Below the pieces are notes generated by a model that saw only the letters and a program-made list of their open reading frames with translations, was not told the DNA's origin and made no database searches. Positions 30,246 to 42,200 of a stretch of DNA of 64,000 bases are shown here, piece after piece. Source of the stretch: Notospermus geniculatus (lineage: Eukaryota > Nemertea > Pilidiophora > Heteronemertea > Lineidae); the NCBI GenBank assembly GCA_002633025.1, contig NMRB01002242.1:34078-98077 (forward strand), in the 5' to 3' direction. The position numbers and the translations under genes are program-made. Position 1 is the stretch's first letter, and every line of letters starts with the position of its first letter.

Positions 30246-33200
30246 CTGAAAAACGTATCAATATATGAAATTTGATTTTGATTGATAAAATTATAAAGGG
30301 AGATTCCATTCATTGTGTAAAATTTCATTGCGTAAAATTTTTTAAATATCGTTAATACATTCAAATTTATTGATATCTGCAAGATGTCGTTTTTTTTAAA
30401 AATCAGTAAACACATCATTTTAAGCATTTTATTGCATCCATTGCACAGCACATGTGATGGCAAGCCGCATGTGTTCAATGCATATTTATGAAGGTACAAC
30501 GAGTAGGCCTAGGCAGTCACAGTATTAACTCGTTCACTACAATAAAGGTCTTCAGCCTATGGACACTGGTGACATCACAACTCATGGCAATAGTCTCCAT
30601 CAAGAATATATAAGTACCAAGAATGTACAACTCCGAATTGTGCCAAAAAATGAGTTTACTAATTTGCCTCTGGTGACCCTGTAACTGAAGGGATCTTAAT
30701 TTGTGAAGGGTTATTGTGTAGAGAAGATCATTACGAACAAAATGACACCTCCCATAGTTATATGCACTCAGAAATAACCGAGCTACAGAGCAGTTTTGAG
30801 TGGACCATATTTTCGACAAATTGATATTGTACTTGATCTCAGGGTCGGGCACTCTGACCTATACAACAAATCCATGGTTTCACCAAAATCAAAAAAAAAT
30901 GTATGCCTGTAATATGTCTGTAACTTTACATAAGAATGTTGACGATATTCTAAATAATACAATTCAGTCAACAATCGTTAAATCTAAACATTGGTTATTT
31001 AATAAGAAGGCCTATAATTACCGTACGCCCTCTATTATCAGAAAAAGTAACCTAATGCCCACCCTTTTGATTGATTACTAAGTTGTACATTCTTGGTACT
31101 TATATATTCTTGTCTCCATGGATTGATGAAAATTCAAAAGTTTACAATGAGTGGAGTCTCCCTTATTTTAAAGGTGCTCTAGTTCGAATTGTAAACATTA
31201 CGGTTTGTTTATTTACATGGTTGATTATAGGTATTTTTCCTCGGACAGGTGGCAGCACCGTGTATACCAAAACATTAATGTTATCCATTTTATATCTATC
31301 TTGATAAATATTCTTGTAACTGAAATATATTTATGATTTTACGCTCAAAAACAAACAAAAGTTGTGAAAGGCGAGATTTAATTCGATTTTATCTGATTTG
31401 TTAGTACCAGAAGTTGACAATAGGTGGCACACCGTAATGTTTACAATTCGAACTAGAGCAACTTTAATAGCAATCACGATGACGTATTTCCAACTCGTCA
31501 ATACCTGGGCATTTTTCGGTAGCACATGTTCCTGTTCCACTCTTGTTTCCCGTGCACTCGTCTCCGGATCCTTTCGGTTTAGGGTTGTTGCATTCTCTTG
31601 TCCTAGTTTGTAAGCCACTTCCACATGTCTTGGAACAGCTCTCATAGGCAGACCAAACACCCCATTCGCCTTGCACATCTGAAAATTCAATATAGCACAT
31701 TCGGAGCTTGTTCAACAGTGAACACATAGAACCAGGTGTGACGTTTTTCAATGTGACCATTTTTCTGTGTGACTCCAATTGTCTGCAACACACTGGGGAA
31801 CAGATTCGCAGTTTCTATGTGTGTCGCTCATTGTCAAGTCGCGGTTAATTCCGTCAATTTGTTGTAAGACTCAGCAGAAATTGATGCGAGCATGCGAATT
31901 TTTTAAAAAAAATTCCAATAATTCTTTTTCAGTTATCTTCATGGATGGGGAAAATATTACCAGCAAACTATCTCTCTACATGTTTAAAGCACAAGTTGCA
32001 TGAAAAATCAATATAATTTCAAGTGATGAAGCATTTCTATGCAGTTTATAGAAGGTGCTGCGGAAGTAAAGTGAGAAAATTTGAAATTGGTGAAAAAAAG
32101 AATTTTCGATGCGAAGGGCTCGGGAGTGACGCGAGCGCGGACAAGAAACAGATATACTTTTTAGGGGGTCTAATGTAGGCCCTACTTGCACACGGGCCAC
32201 TTGCACACGGGCCACAACGATCGCCTGTCTATAAGCCTATCGAGACATCAAGTAGACTAGAGGCAACTAGAATTGGCGTTATCAACATACCGGTGTCAAG
32301 ATGATAAACGTCAATAGACGAAACTGCACCAAGTCCTTCGCAGTCTTTCGAAGGACCATTGGCCTTGTAGATGTTCTGGTCTATGGCGTCGAGCGGTACC
32401 ACCAGACATTTTCCGCCCAATTTCAAGGCAAATGTATCTGAACCCGCTTCCTTCGCTGCGTTAGCACATTTCTGAAATGAGATTAAATTCCCATTTGATG
32501 CAGCGACGTTAAGCGGCGATTTTGGCTCGAGACGGGGTTGCGATCCATTGCGATCACCTTATATCGCAAGCGGAAGTCCTTATACACGCTTCCTATAAAA
32601 CAACAGGAAGTGACGTAAAGGGGGGAGGACATGGACATGATGGAGCAGGCTGCCATGACAACCATGCAAACAAGATCAGCAGCAGCAAATCCCCCATTTA
32701 CGTCACTTCCTGTTGATTCGAAATCTATTAAAAGGGGGCAGCACAATTATAGGAAGCGTGTATAAGGTGATCGCACCCCCGTCTCATGCCAAAATCGCGA
32801 CACACGTAGATTCGCCGCTTAAGGCTAAATGGGTCATGTGAATAAAGACTAGCAAATGCTTTTACTTGAATTTTGCATACAAATGCACTAGGCAATGCTG
32901 TACAAAGCTGAAGTAAAAGCATTTGCTAGTCTTTATTCATATGACTCAATATGTATAGAAGTTTTCATTCCCGATTGGTGATTTGTTTGTTAGTGATAAA
33001 TAACACATTGGGCCGTGTGCTCCGAGTCAAACTTTAGCCAGTATGGCTGAAATTAGACTTTCTCTACGCTTGAAGCATTGAGAAAAGTCTGGCTGAAGTC
33101 CGACCCGAGCATACGGCCCATGGACTTCAAAACGAGGCTTCACGTGCTTTCAGTAAACATGTACCAGAGGCGTGCGGTGCGGCGCTTCCTGGGACTATGT

Positions 33201-36200
33201 CTCAGAACAACTTCGGATGAAACAATGTACCTGTATTTTATCCGTCCGTTTCAGGTAATCGTCGGACAAGATCGTACTCTTGCCTTCGAGTGAAGGTAGT
33301 GTGCTTGGGAAACGGTCGTCAACCCAGCATCCTCCCCAGGTGTAGTCGAGTGCTACGATCTGCTCCCCGCTTTCTGATGCGGAACTGTCCGTCGGGATTT
33401 CCTCTGTAATGATAGGGACGTCATGTGATGTTACTAACAGTCCTCAGCGTCGGTGTAACATAAATCCCAGTCACTCCAGGAACCTAAGTCCTGTGCTCAA
33501 CGATACCATGACCTCCTAACGTCCGCCGAATCTTTACACAGTGTACATCGCAAAGCCCAAGACATTATACATAGGTTGTACTGCAGATAAGGTATAGGCC
33601 AACATGTAGGCCTTTTAGTAAATGCCCCTATCATGCCTCCCCCGCCGCCATAGGCCTACCATGGACGACATCTCAACTCAAGGCAAAATTAACCATCAAA
33701 ATTCAATGAACAATTGAAGCCAATTGCTTCATAAAAAATCATAGAACAAGCAACTCCCTATATGTTTTAATGAAGAATTTACCCACAAATTTATAATAAA
33801 TAAATAAGAATTAGCAGAAGCTTTGTCTTGCGAGGATTAGCTTCATCAGAGAGGAAATCTTGCTTGGCTTTATGAGAAAAGGTCATTAGGTTAAGCAATT
33901 GATTATGAATATGTTTGTGAGCAAATTCTTTGGCTTGTGCTTCTCCTTGACAAGCAAAAGTTGGCGCTGAGGCTTTGGCTTGTAAGCTTTTGCTATGTTT
34001 TATAAATTCGGCCCATTGTTCCAACTGTAGAACCTTTGGTAAACAAGCAATTGCTTGTCATGTACAGTTTGCTTTGAAGTAAAAGATTATGCATATGAAA
34101 CCAAGTAATTGCCGTTACTTTAGTTTTGGCTTCAAGCAACTGCCTTTACTGTTTGCTTTTGCTAAAAGTAAATGCTTCATTTTTATGCATACGGCCCACT
34201 GCCGGAGGACATTTTGCTCGGAATACAGAACGTAAAGAATCATCAGAAAAAATGGGGCAGTAGGGACGGACGTGCTCCTGAGATAACCAAATGCTGCAAA
34301 TTTCCCACGAGAACGTCCGTGCTAACCACTTTCAGGACGAAAATACCACCACTTACCTCCCGGTTTCGGACAAGGTGGCATGTAGCAGAGTACACGTTCT
34401 CGAAAATTCCTACATCCTCTTCCATTCACAATGCATCTCTTAAAGTGCCTTGTACGCTCGCCGATTCCGCAGCTCACAGTGCAGGAGTCAAAAGTACTTT
34501 CGTCAGTGATGTCACCCACGTCTTCCCCTGTAAAATACATCAATGTACCACAAATTCTGTGTGTCAGTAATCTTGTGAATATGCACAAAAAGCTGTCTCA
34601 ACAGACCCTTACGAAATCCAAGTCCGGTAAGGCCGAGTTTACATCGGATGACACGCGACACGAACACGCAGGCGAAGAAAGGTTTCATGGGGATAAATTC
34701 TTTGTGAAGCCATTGTTCGCCTTCGTGTTCGTGTCGCGTGTCATCCGATGTAAACCCGGCCTTAGGGTAAAACTCCTTTTATTCGTGAGTTAAGGGCAAG
34801 CTGTTGTACATTTTCATATTGCTTGGATCCAGGCCCCTCCGAGAAAAGCAATAAAGACACCTCCAGTGACTGTTTATGGCCAAATGTGATCACTGTGCTT
34901 TATAGAAACAGAAAATGAGCAAAGTCCCAAGAATTACAGCTTAATTGCATTACATAATCAAAAAACAAAGAAATTCACCAAACATGAAAAACAGAGAAGA
35001 AGCATGTAAATGACACATTCAGGGAGTGGCAGCAATGTCACAAACCCATGGAACCTGGAGTGGCAAGGGTGTCTTGACCCGCAGTTCATAGACACCACAC
35101 ATCAGTGCTCAGTACGGTGCATTAGAAGAGAACCAGGAAGTAAAATCCAGATCCAATATGGCCGCCCTGTTTTGGAAAATTGGCACTATTCATGAAATTC
35201 ACTTGTGGAGTACTCTACATCTATGATAGGCAAGGTGTTTGACCTTCAAAATGTATCATTTCTTGGGAAAGTGTTCCGACAACTAGTCTTATGTTTCAGC
35301 TTATTAGCTAATTAGTGCATTCTAAGACCCGTCTCACTCAATTCCTTTCGACTGATAGATTCCGCAGGTGCCTTCATTAGGGAGGTTTCGCAAGCGCCCG
35401 GTTAGGCCCTACGACGTTTATCTATTGTGTGGGTATACCCAAACAATAGATAAACGTCGTCGTATGGCCTAACCGGGCGCTTGCGAAACCTCCCTATTTT
35501 CGTCATATAACGTGTACTTTTATGATATTTTGACGTTTTATTTCCAATGCTCCAAAAATTCACAACGTCAGCTTGCCCTTAAGGCGTGCACATGTAGATG
35601 TAGATACATGTAGTTCTTTTTACTTTTTATATTCCTTCATCAGACTTGTGCCACCGCGCCACTCTCCAGCCCAAGGGATTACATTGTCGGCGAGTGACCC
35701 GATTTCCTACGTTGAGGCCTGTCGAGTGCCAAATCGTGGACATGTATCCTCTGTGTTAAGATATAAGGCTGACCCTAACAATGACCTTTCCCATCAGCCA
35801 ATCATTCTACGCCTTAGTGAGTAACAGGTGCTCTGATTGGTTCCCACGCTGTGGACCACAGTGTGGTGTACGTTTGTAATGGACTTTTGTAGTTCGTTTT
35901 GCTGCCGCTAGGTGGCTCCCTGTACGTCGGCATTCAAATGGATCCCAGCTCGATGCAGAAGGTGCTCGCACCGAAACCCGTAGACTGGTTTCCGGTCCCA
36001 ACATCGCTAACGGATAAAGAGCCCGGTATTGCGTGATCCCGGGTGCGTGATGTAACGTCGCAGTTGATTGGCTAGCTCTTTTTGTATTGCCTGATGTAAC
36101 ATCGCAGTTGATTGGCTAGCTATTTTGGGATGTGAGGTAAATAATCTATATTTCTTAGTAGTACATGTACTGAGGAGAATCTTCTGTGACGTCATAACCT

Positions 36201-39200
36201 GCTGGCTGCTTTCCAGTCCTAAAAATGGACGCCTTTTGTGCGGAAAATTGATCAGGACCGGGATGTCGGTTTCATTTCAACAGATTTAACCACTAGTGTC
36301 GACACCTATTGAAAAAGTCGGCTAGGGTCCCCATTACCCGTAGTTGCTTATGAGTTGGGGGCATCCTACATGGCAGATACTCACTGTCAGATATCATCTG
36401 TATATACTTCGGATCGCACATATACAGGGTGTTCATCTCATACCAGTCAAATTTGGTTGGCATCTTTGCACGTCCAACTTTCTCGTATAGTTTTATTTCT
36501 TTAAGTTTTTTCGGCCTCATCGTGTACTTGCTCGGGTCAATCGCATCGGCATTCAGATGATAATGCATGATACTAAAGTAATCGTACGGATATCCACTGA
36601 ATGTGGATTTCTCATGTTTCACAAATTGCCACCTGGTGGTACGATCTGAAACATTTGATAATTCAATCAGATAGATTTGAACAGTCTGGTCCAGCATGCA
36701 CGAAACCAGTTCATACATGTACACCTTGTATTCCTTTGATAGCAACTCCCACGTGATAGCAACTCGCACGTGATAGCAACTCGCACGTGATAGCAACTCG
36801 CACGTGATAGCAACTCCCACGTGATAGCAACTCCCACGTGATAGCAACTCACACGTAATACATGTAGCAACTCACACGTGATAGCAACTCACACGTGATA
36901 GCAACTCATACGTGATAGCAACTCACACGTGTTGTTCTTAATTTGATTATTCATGAACTAGACGAAGTGTTGAAATGCGCATGCGCTTTTGGTAATGAGG
37001 ACAAATCTTCGTAGGAAAAATGTTTGCGTCTCGACCACATGGATTTTTAAATTTGAGTTTTAAAAAGTAGTTTACCTGGTTTTATATTTTGGAAAACAAG
37101 TTCTATGTAGTCATCTCGATCCGGCCGCGACATCTCGTGCCAAAACCCGAGAGCGTGAAACAATTCATGGATGATACTATCGACACTATTCCAACACCAG
37201 CCGAAGTTCATGTAACGTATAGTGTCACTCCAGTACCAGGGGTAACCAATACCTTGCGAAAAACACCTAGAAAGAAGGTAATTCTTTACGATAAACTGTA
37301 ACCATAACTATACGGGAAGCAAACACAAAGGTTTAACAGCCAACGATGAAGTAACTGAGGGATATACATGTACATGTACAGTGGAACCTCCCTTAATGGA
37401 CACCTCCGCCAGGAGGACACCTCTCTAATCAGGACACCAATGTTCAGTCCCAAACTGGTCATTTCTATTCATTTCAAGCTCTATAATCAGGACACCTTTC
37501 AATTAAGGGCAACATTTGTCAGTCCCGAAGGTGTCCTTAAGAGAGAGGTTCCACTGTACTTCCAAGACCCGTATGTAGCATCTAAAGCCAAAACTGAGCT
37601 TAAGGGCTGGTTCATTCTCCGTCCGGATTTTACGCCGACTATCATCAATTTCAGTGTGTGTGCACATTCACGTCGTGGAAACCCACGTCAGCAGTCAGGA
37701 ATTTTCGCCCGATCGCCAGTTATCGGTCAATTGAACTGCGCAGCTCGAAGGAATGGCGCGCATTTCAATCTACCGATCGCCAGTTGCCGCCAATCGAACT
37801 GCGTCCATCTTGTCCAAACAAGGCTGTTGACTCCGTATGAACTCCGTCTTTAGCCTTGTCCGAATCGTGTCATCTTTTCCGTTAATGCATAAATTATTAA
37901 TGAACCTAACCCCTACTTGACCCCGCCTCCGAGCCAATCAGAACTTGCGAAACAAATCACCGTTGGACACTTTCTTTGCTCTTCACGCTCGAATTTGTAA
38001 CACGGATTTTGATTATCACGTCGATTTTCCTTCGCGCCCCGATGATTGGCTGAGGCTGTCACCACCTGAGAAACGGGAAATGTGGTGGATTCGAACCAGG
38101 CTAGATGACCGTCAGGACAGATAGACTGGTGAGAACCAGATGACTGCGTCGGTCAATTGAACAACAGCGTTTCAATATGGCGTTGGCCAATTGGCCGAAA
38201 ATCGTCCGATCGAGGGGCGGTACTTTCAACACTGTCAAAAAACGGTCCTGCGCATTTAATCACGTATTTGCGCATCCTCAAATTACAACTGCAGAGACGA
38301 GAAAGATAAAAGGTACCTGTCACAAAAATCCTGATTTGATCACAAGTCACCTTCCTATGCCAATATCCATCGGAAGTGAAGGATATTCATATCCCGATGA
38401 ACAAGCCCATATGGGCCCCACATATAGTTGAAGATATGGGCCCCATGTGGGCATGCACCCCTGATGCACCCAAGAAAAATATGGGTCCCATATTTTTGTG
38501 CCCAGATACATGTGGGGCCCATCTGGGGCCCATATGGTAGTATGGCTCCAAGCTGCGCCCCATATGTATCTGGGCAAAGAATGGGACCCGTATTTTTCTT
38601 GGGTGCATCCGGGGGATGCATGCCCACATGGGGCCCCGGGCATGGGGCCCATATCTTCAACTATATGTGGGGCCCATATGGGCTTGTTCATTGGGATATG
38701 AATACCCATCACTTCCGATGGATATTGGCATAGAAAGGCGACTTGTGATCAAATCAGGATTTTTGTGACAGGTACCTTTTATCTTTCTCGTCTCTGCAGT
38801 TGTAATTTGAGGATGCGCAAATACCTGATTAAATGCGCAGGACCATTTGTTTTGACAGTGTTGAAAGTACCGCCCCTCGATCGGACGATTTTCGGCCAAT
38901 TGGCCGACGCCATATTTACACCCTGTTGTTCAATTGACCGACGCAGTTCGATTGGATGGCAACTGGCGATCAAGCGATTGTTCCTGACTGGTCAGTTTCA
39001 TGCGCTTGACAGTCCGCGAGCGAGTATGAATTAGCCCTAGGTCTCAAACTCGGCCATGTAGAATTAGCGGAATCAGCAGATCTGGCGGATTTAGCGGATT
39101 CTGTATAAAATTGAATAAAATTCAATGATGAATGGAAACTAATTAAGTAATATTATTTTCATGCGCCCCACAGATTATAAAGGACGGCGAGAGTACCTTT

Positions 39201-42200
39201 TACAGTCAGTAATCCAAATAGGGCAACAAAAATGGTCTGCAGGAATACATGTAGTTCGGCAGTTGCCGTTCGCGACGCTGTTGCGGCTTTTCCTTTATAA
39301 CCTGTGCAGCACATAGAACACTTGAAAAATTATATTGCTAAATTAACTTCCATTTATTATCAAATTTTATTCCATTTTATACAGAATCCGCTAAATCCGC
39401 CAGATCCGCGGTACCCTGTCGTTCCGCATTTATGGTGCTTACGACACTGCGCCCAGGTGCCGTATTGCTTTGCAAAATCGAGCATGCGATATTACTACAT
39501 GTAGTATTTCCCATATTTGAAACAATAAACAACTGCTTGTTTTGTAATCGCTCACTCAAGTTTTCGAACTGATAGTGATGGTAGATTAGTCATAACAAAG
39601 TAATAATGATAGAGCTATTTTCGCGCATGGTCATCCAAAAGGGGTGATTTCCCTCGATTGTCCGCGTGAGCGTGGGTTTCGTGTACGTGCCCTTGAAATA
39701 CTTCAATTCCATTTGGCTTGTAGCCTTTTGGAATACTGTACTACGATCCTCCGCGGAAATAGTGCGGACCTGGGGGGCCGGTTGCAGGAAAGAACTTACG
39801 CACTATTGCTTAGGCCATTTACGGTTGCACGAAACTTGCGTACGTAAGTATGATTCGCAAGTGGACTTCGTAAGATGAGTTGTACGCAGTGTTCATGCAA
39901 CGCAACTTCACGAACTCTAATCGGGTTGCATGAACGCTACTCTACGCACGAGGGCAGTGCGTAAGCCTAAGACACCTCTGGAGGTGTCGTAGGTCGTCGG
40001 GAATTCACGAATCGTTGATGGTTTAAACCACTAGAAGTGGGGAACATGTTATGATTGTTAGTTAATAGAAAAATAACAAGGAAAATACATGTTTCTAAAT
40101 TACAAATTACACTTTTAATTTGCCATCTAGTGGTGGCCGCCCACAAGTCGTGTCGCGCATCTGTAGAACGGACAATCGGAGTGTGGAAACGACGGTGGTC
40201 GTGCCTCAGCTACCTGAGGTATTCGCCAAGACGTGCCTGCCGTATCATTGTTGGGCCCGAACAGGTTGACGCAGATATGTTGCCATCGATGAACCCATCG
40301 ATGGTAATGCTGTGGCCGTTAAAGCGGCATTTGTTAACAACATTTCGCACATAAGGGCCAATTCACACTTGCCCGCGGATCGTCAAGCGCATGCAACTGA
40401 TCGCAGGTTTCCAAGGCGTGAATGTGCACACACATTTGAAATTTATCGTCGGCGTAAAATCCGGACAGAGTATGAACTAACCCTAAGAATCCTGCACGGG
40501 CTTTACAATCCTGCAACCAGATGAAATAACACTGAACACCATTGAATGTTTTGAAAATACATGTACATGTGTAAGTCACGTTTGCCTTTTTAAAGGTTTC
40601 GCTCCGACCGATTGGAATGATAATTTGGAACAGTACGTACATGTAAGTACAGTGCGTAAGTACCATTCGTAACTTAGAAACTTACGCAGTGCGTAAGTTT
40701 TTTTTGTGCAACTCCGGTAAGACACTACTTACGCACTGCGTAAGTTTCTAAGTTACGAATGGTACTTACGCACTGTTTCATGCAACCGGGCCCTGGTGGT
40801 ACTATCAGCAATAAGGTAAAACCGTCTGACCCTGCGGAGGAGTGTGCACGTAAGTTGGAACTAAGCTTGAACTCGGCATGCAATTAACTGAAGCCAAGCT
40901 TCAAGTCTTTATGAGCAACAGTGTAGCTTACGATCTTGGGAATGCGTTGTTGATGGTCATATATCTCTCCTCGTCAGTCCTTGGCTTAAATCTGACGCAG
41001 GTGTTCTCCTGTATTATCGCCATAGCTTTCTGGACATACGGCTTTCCTTCTTCAGCTTGAATCAAGAAGTGACACAATGGTACCGCATTCGTTTACTTCC
41101 ACGAGCTTGCTCGGAACAGGCTCTACAGCGTTCGTTTACACCGGAACTGCGTCATCGGGCCTTCCTCGGACCAGGCGCGACTAGCCCTACTCGCCGAGGT
41201 GGGCTTGTGTAACCTTCCCAGGATGCAAAGCAGGATGTCACTTCCGATCATGAGATGCACTCAGCCCTCGCATACATCAGTGTACATCGGCGTGCAAAAG
41301 TAATCGAACGCTGTCGTGTTAGACACGAGCAAAGTGTCATGGCGGATATGACAGCCAATCACAGCACATTTTTCTCGTGTCTAACCCGACAGCGTTCGAT
41401 TACTGGCTGTTGTGCGCACGCTCAGCTTGTTCCTTCCGGGGCTTGCCCGAGGAAGGCCCGAGGAAGTAATCGAATGCGGTCTGGATTATACTGGCGGTTG
41501 TGCTCCACAAATGGAGTAGAATACGTTGAAAAATACATAGAAAATACTCCAGAGTCTCACTGCACAGAAAACGATCTGTTTTTAAATAGACAGATCGGTC
41601 AACAAGATATCTACAACTAAGGAATGATTGAGGGCAAACTTAGCAAGCGGAAGGGGCCTAAATCAACCCCAAAGGACTGTCGGCCCTAAAATACGCGCGC
41701 TAGTGACCGATTAACGTACTGATCGCGCTCAACATTGCTTTACTGCTAGCTCGGAGGCCAATGCGCTAACTAAAAGTGCAGATACCGAATACTCACGATA
41801 GGACGAATTATATTCATATGGCACAATTGCTCCGGGCCATATTTTTACCTCAAGGCCGTTTTCAAAACCAAGGGCACTTCGTTTTTTGCGTGACTCGAAC
41901 TCCCTACGGAAAATGGCGAAGAGTAGTTGAAACTCAAATTGGAAAAATGTGGGTATGTATAAAGCCTAGTTTATACTTCGACGCACGACCATCGGCGTCC
42001 GACGCGCGATCAAAATCTGGACGCCGACCTAATGAAGTAGGCTTTTGTCGGCGTACAGATTTTGATCGTGCGTCGGACGCCGATGGTCTTGCGTCGAAGT
42101 ATAAACTAGGCTTTAGGCTAAGTTCATACGAAAGCCCAGAAGGCTCATCCGAAATTCGAAATCCGAAATTTGAAATCCGAAATTCGAAATTCGAAATCCG

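Larger units (their letters stand above)
34763..36384. other. Gene B intron
   Basis: No exon recognised. Contains a MITE (35379-35495), a segment related to 8138-8357 (35640-35700) and a foldback (35982-36262). Confidence 0.65.
37557..40931. other. Gene B intron
   Basis: No exon recognised. Dominated by the palindrome (38145-38947) and foldbacks with GTGCGTAAGT motifs (39776-40797). The rest has only short chance frames. Confidence 0.65.

Noticed and set aside
36738-36931. Regular direct repeats that could suggest a CRISPR array
   Set aside because: Animal intron, 17-bp head-to-tail units with no spacers; a minisatellite.
38347-38733. Open frames rich in GPIWGPY-like residues on both strands
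   Set aside because: They are translations of GGGCCCAT repeats in a palindrome and mirror each other on the two strands.
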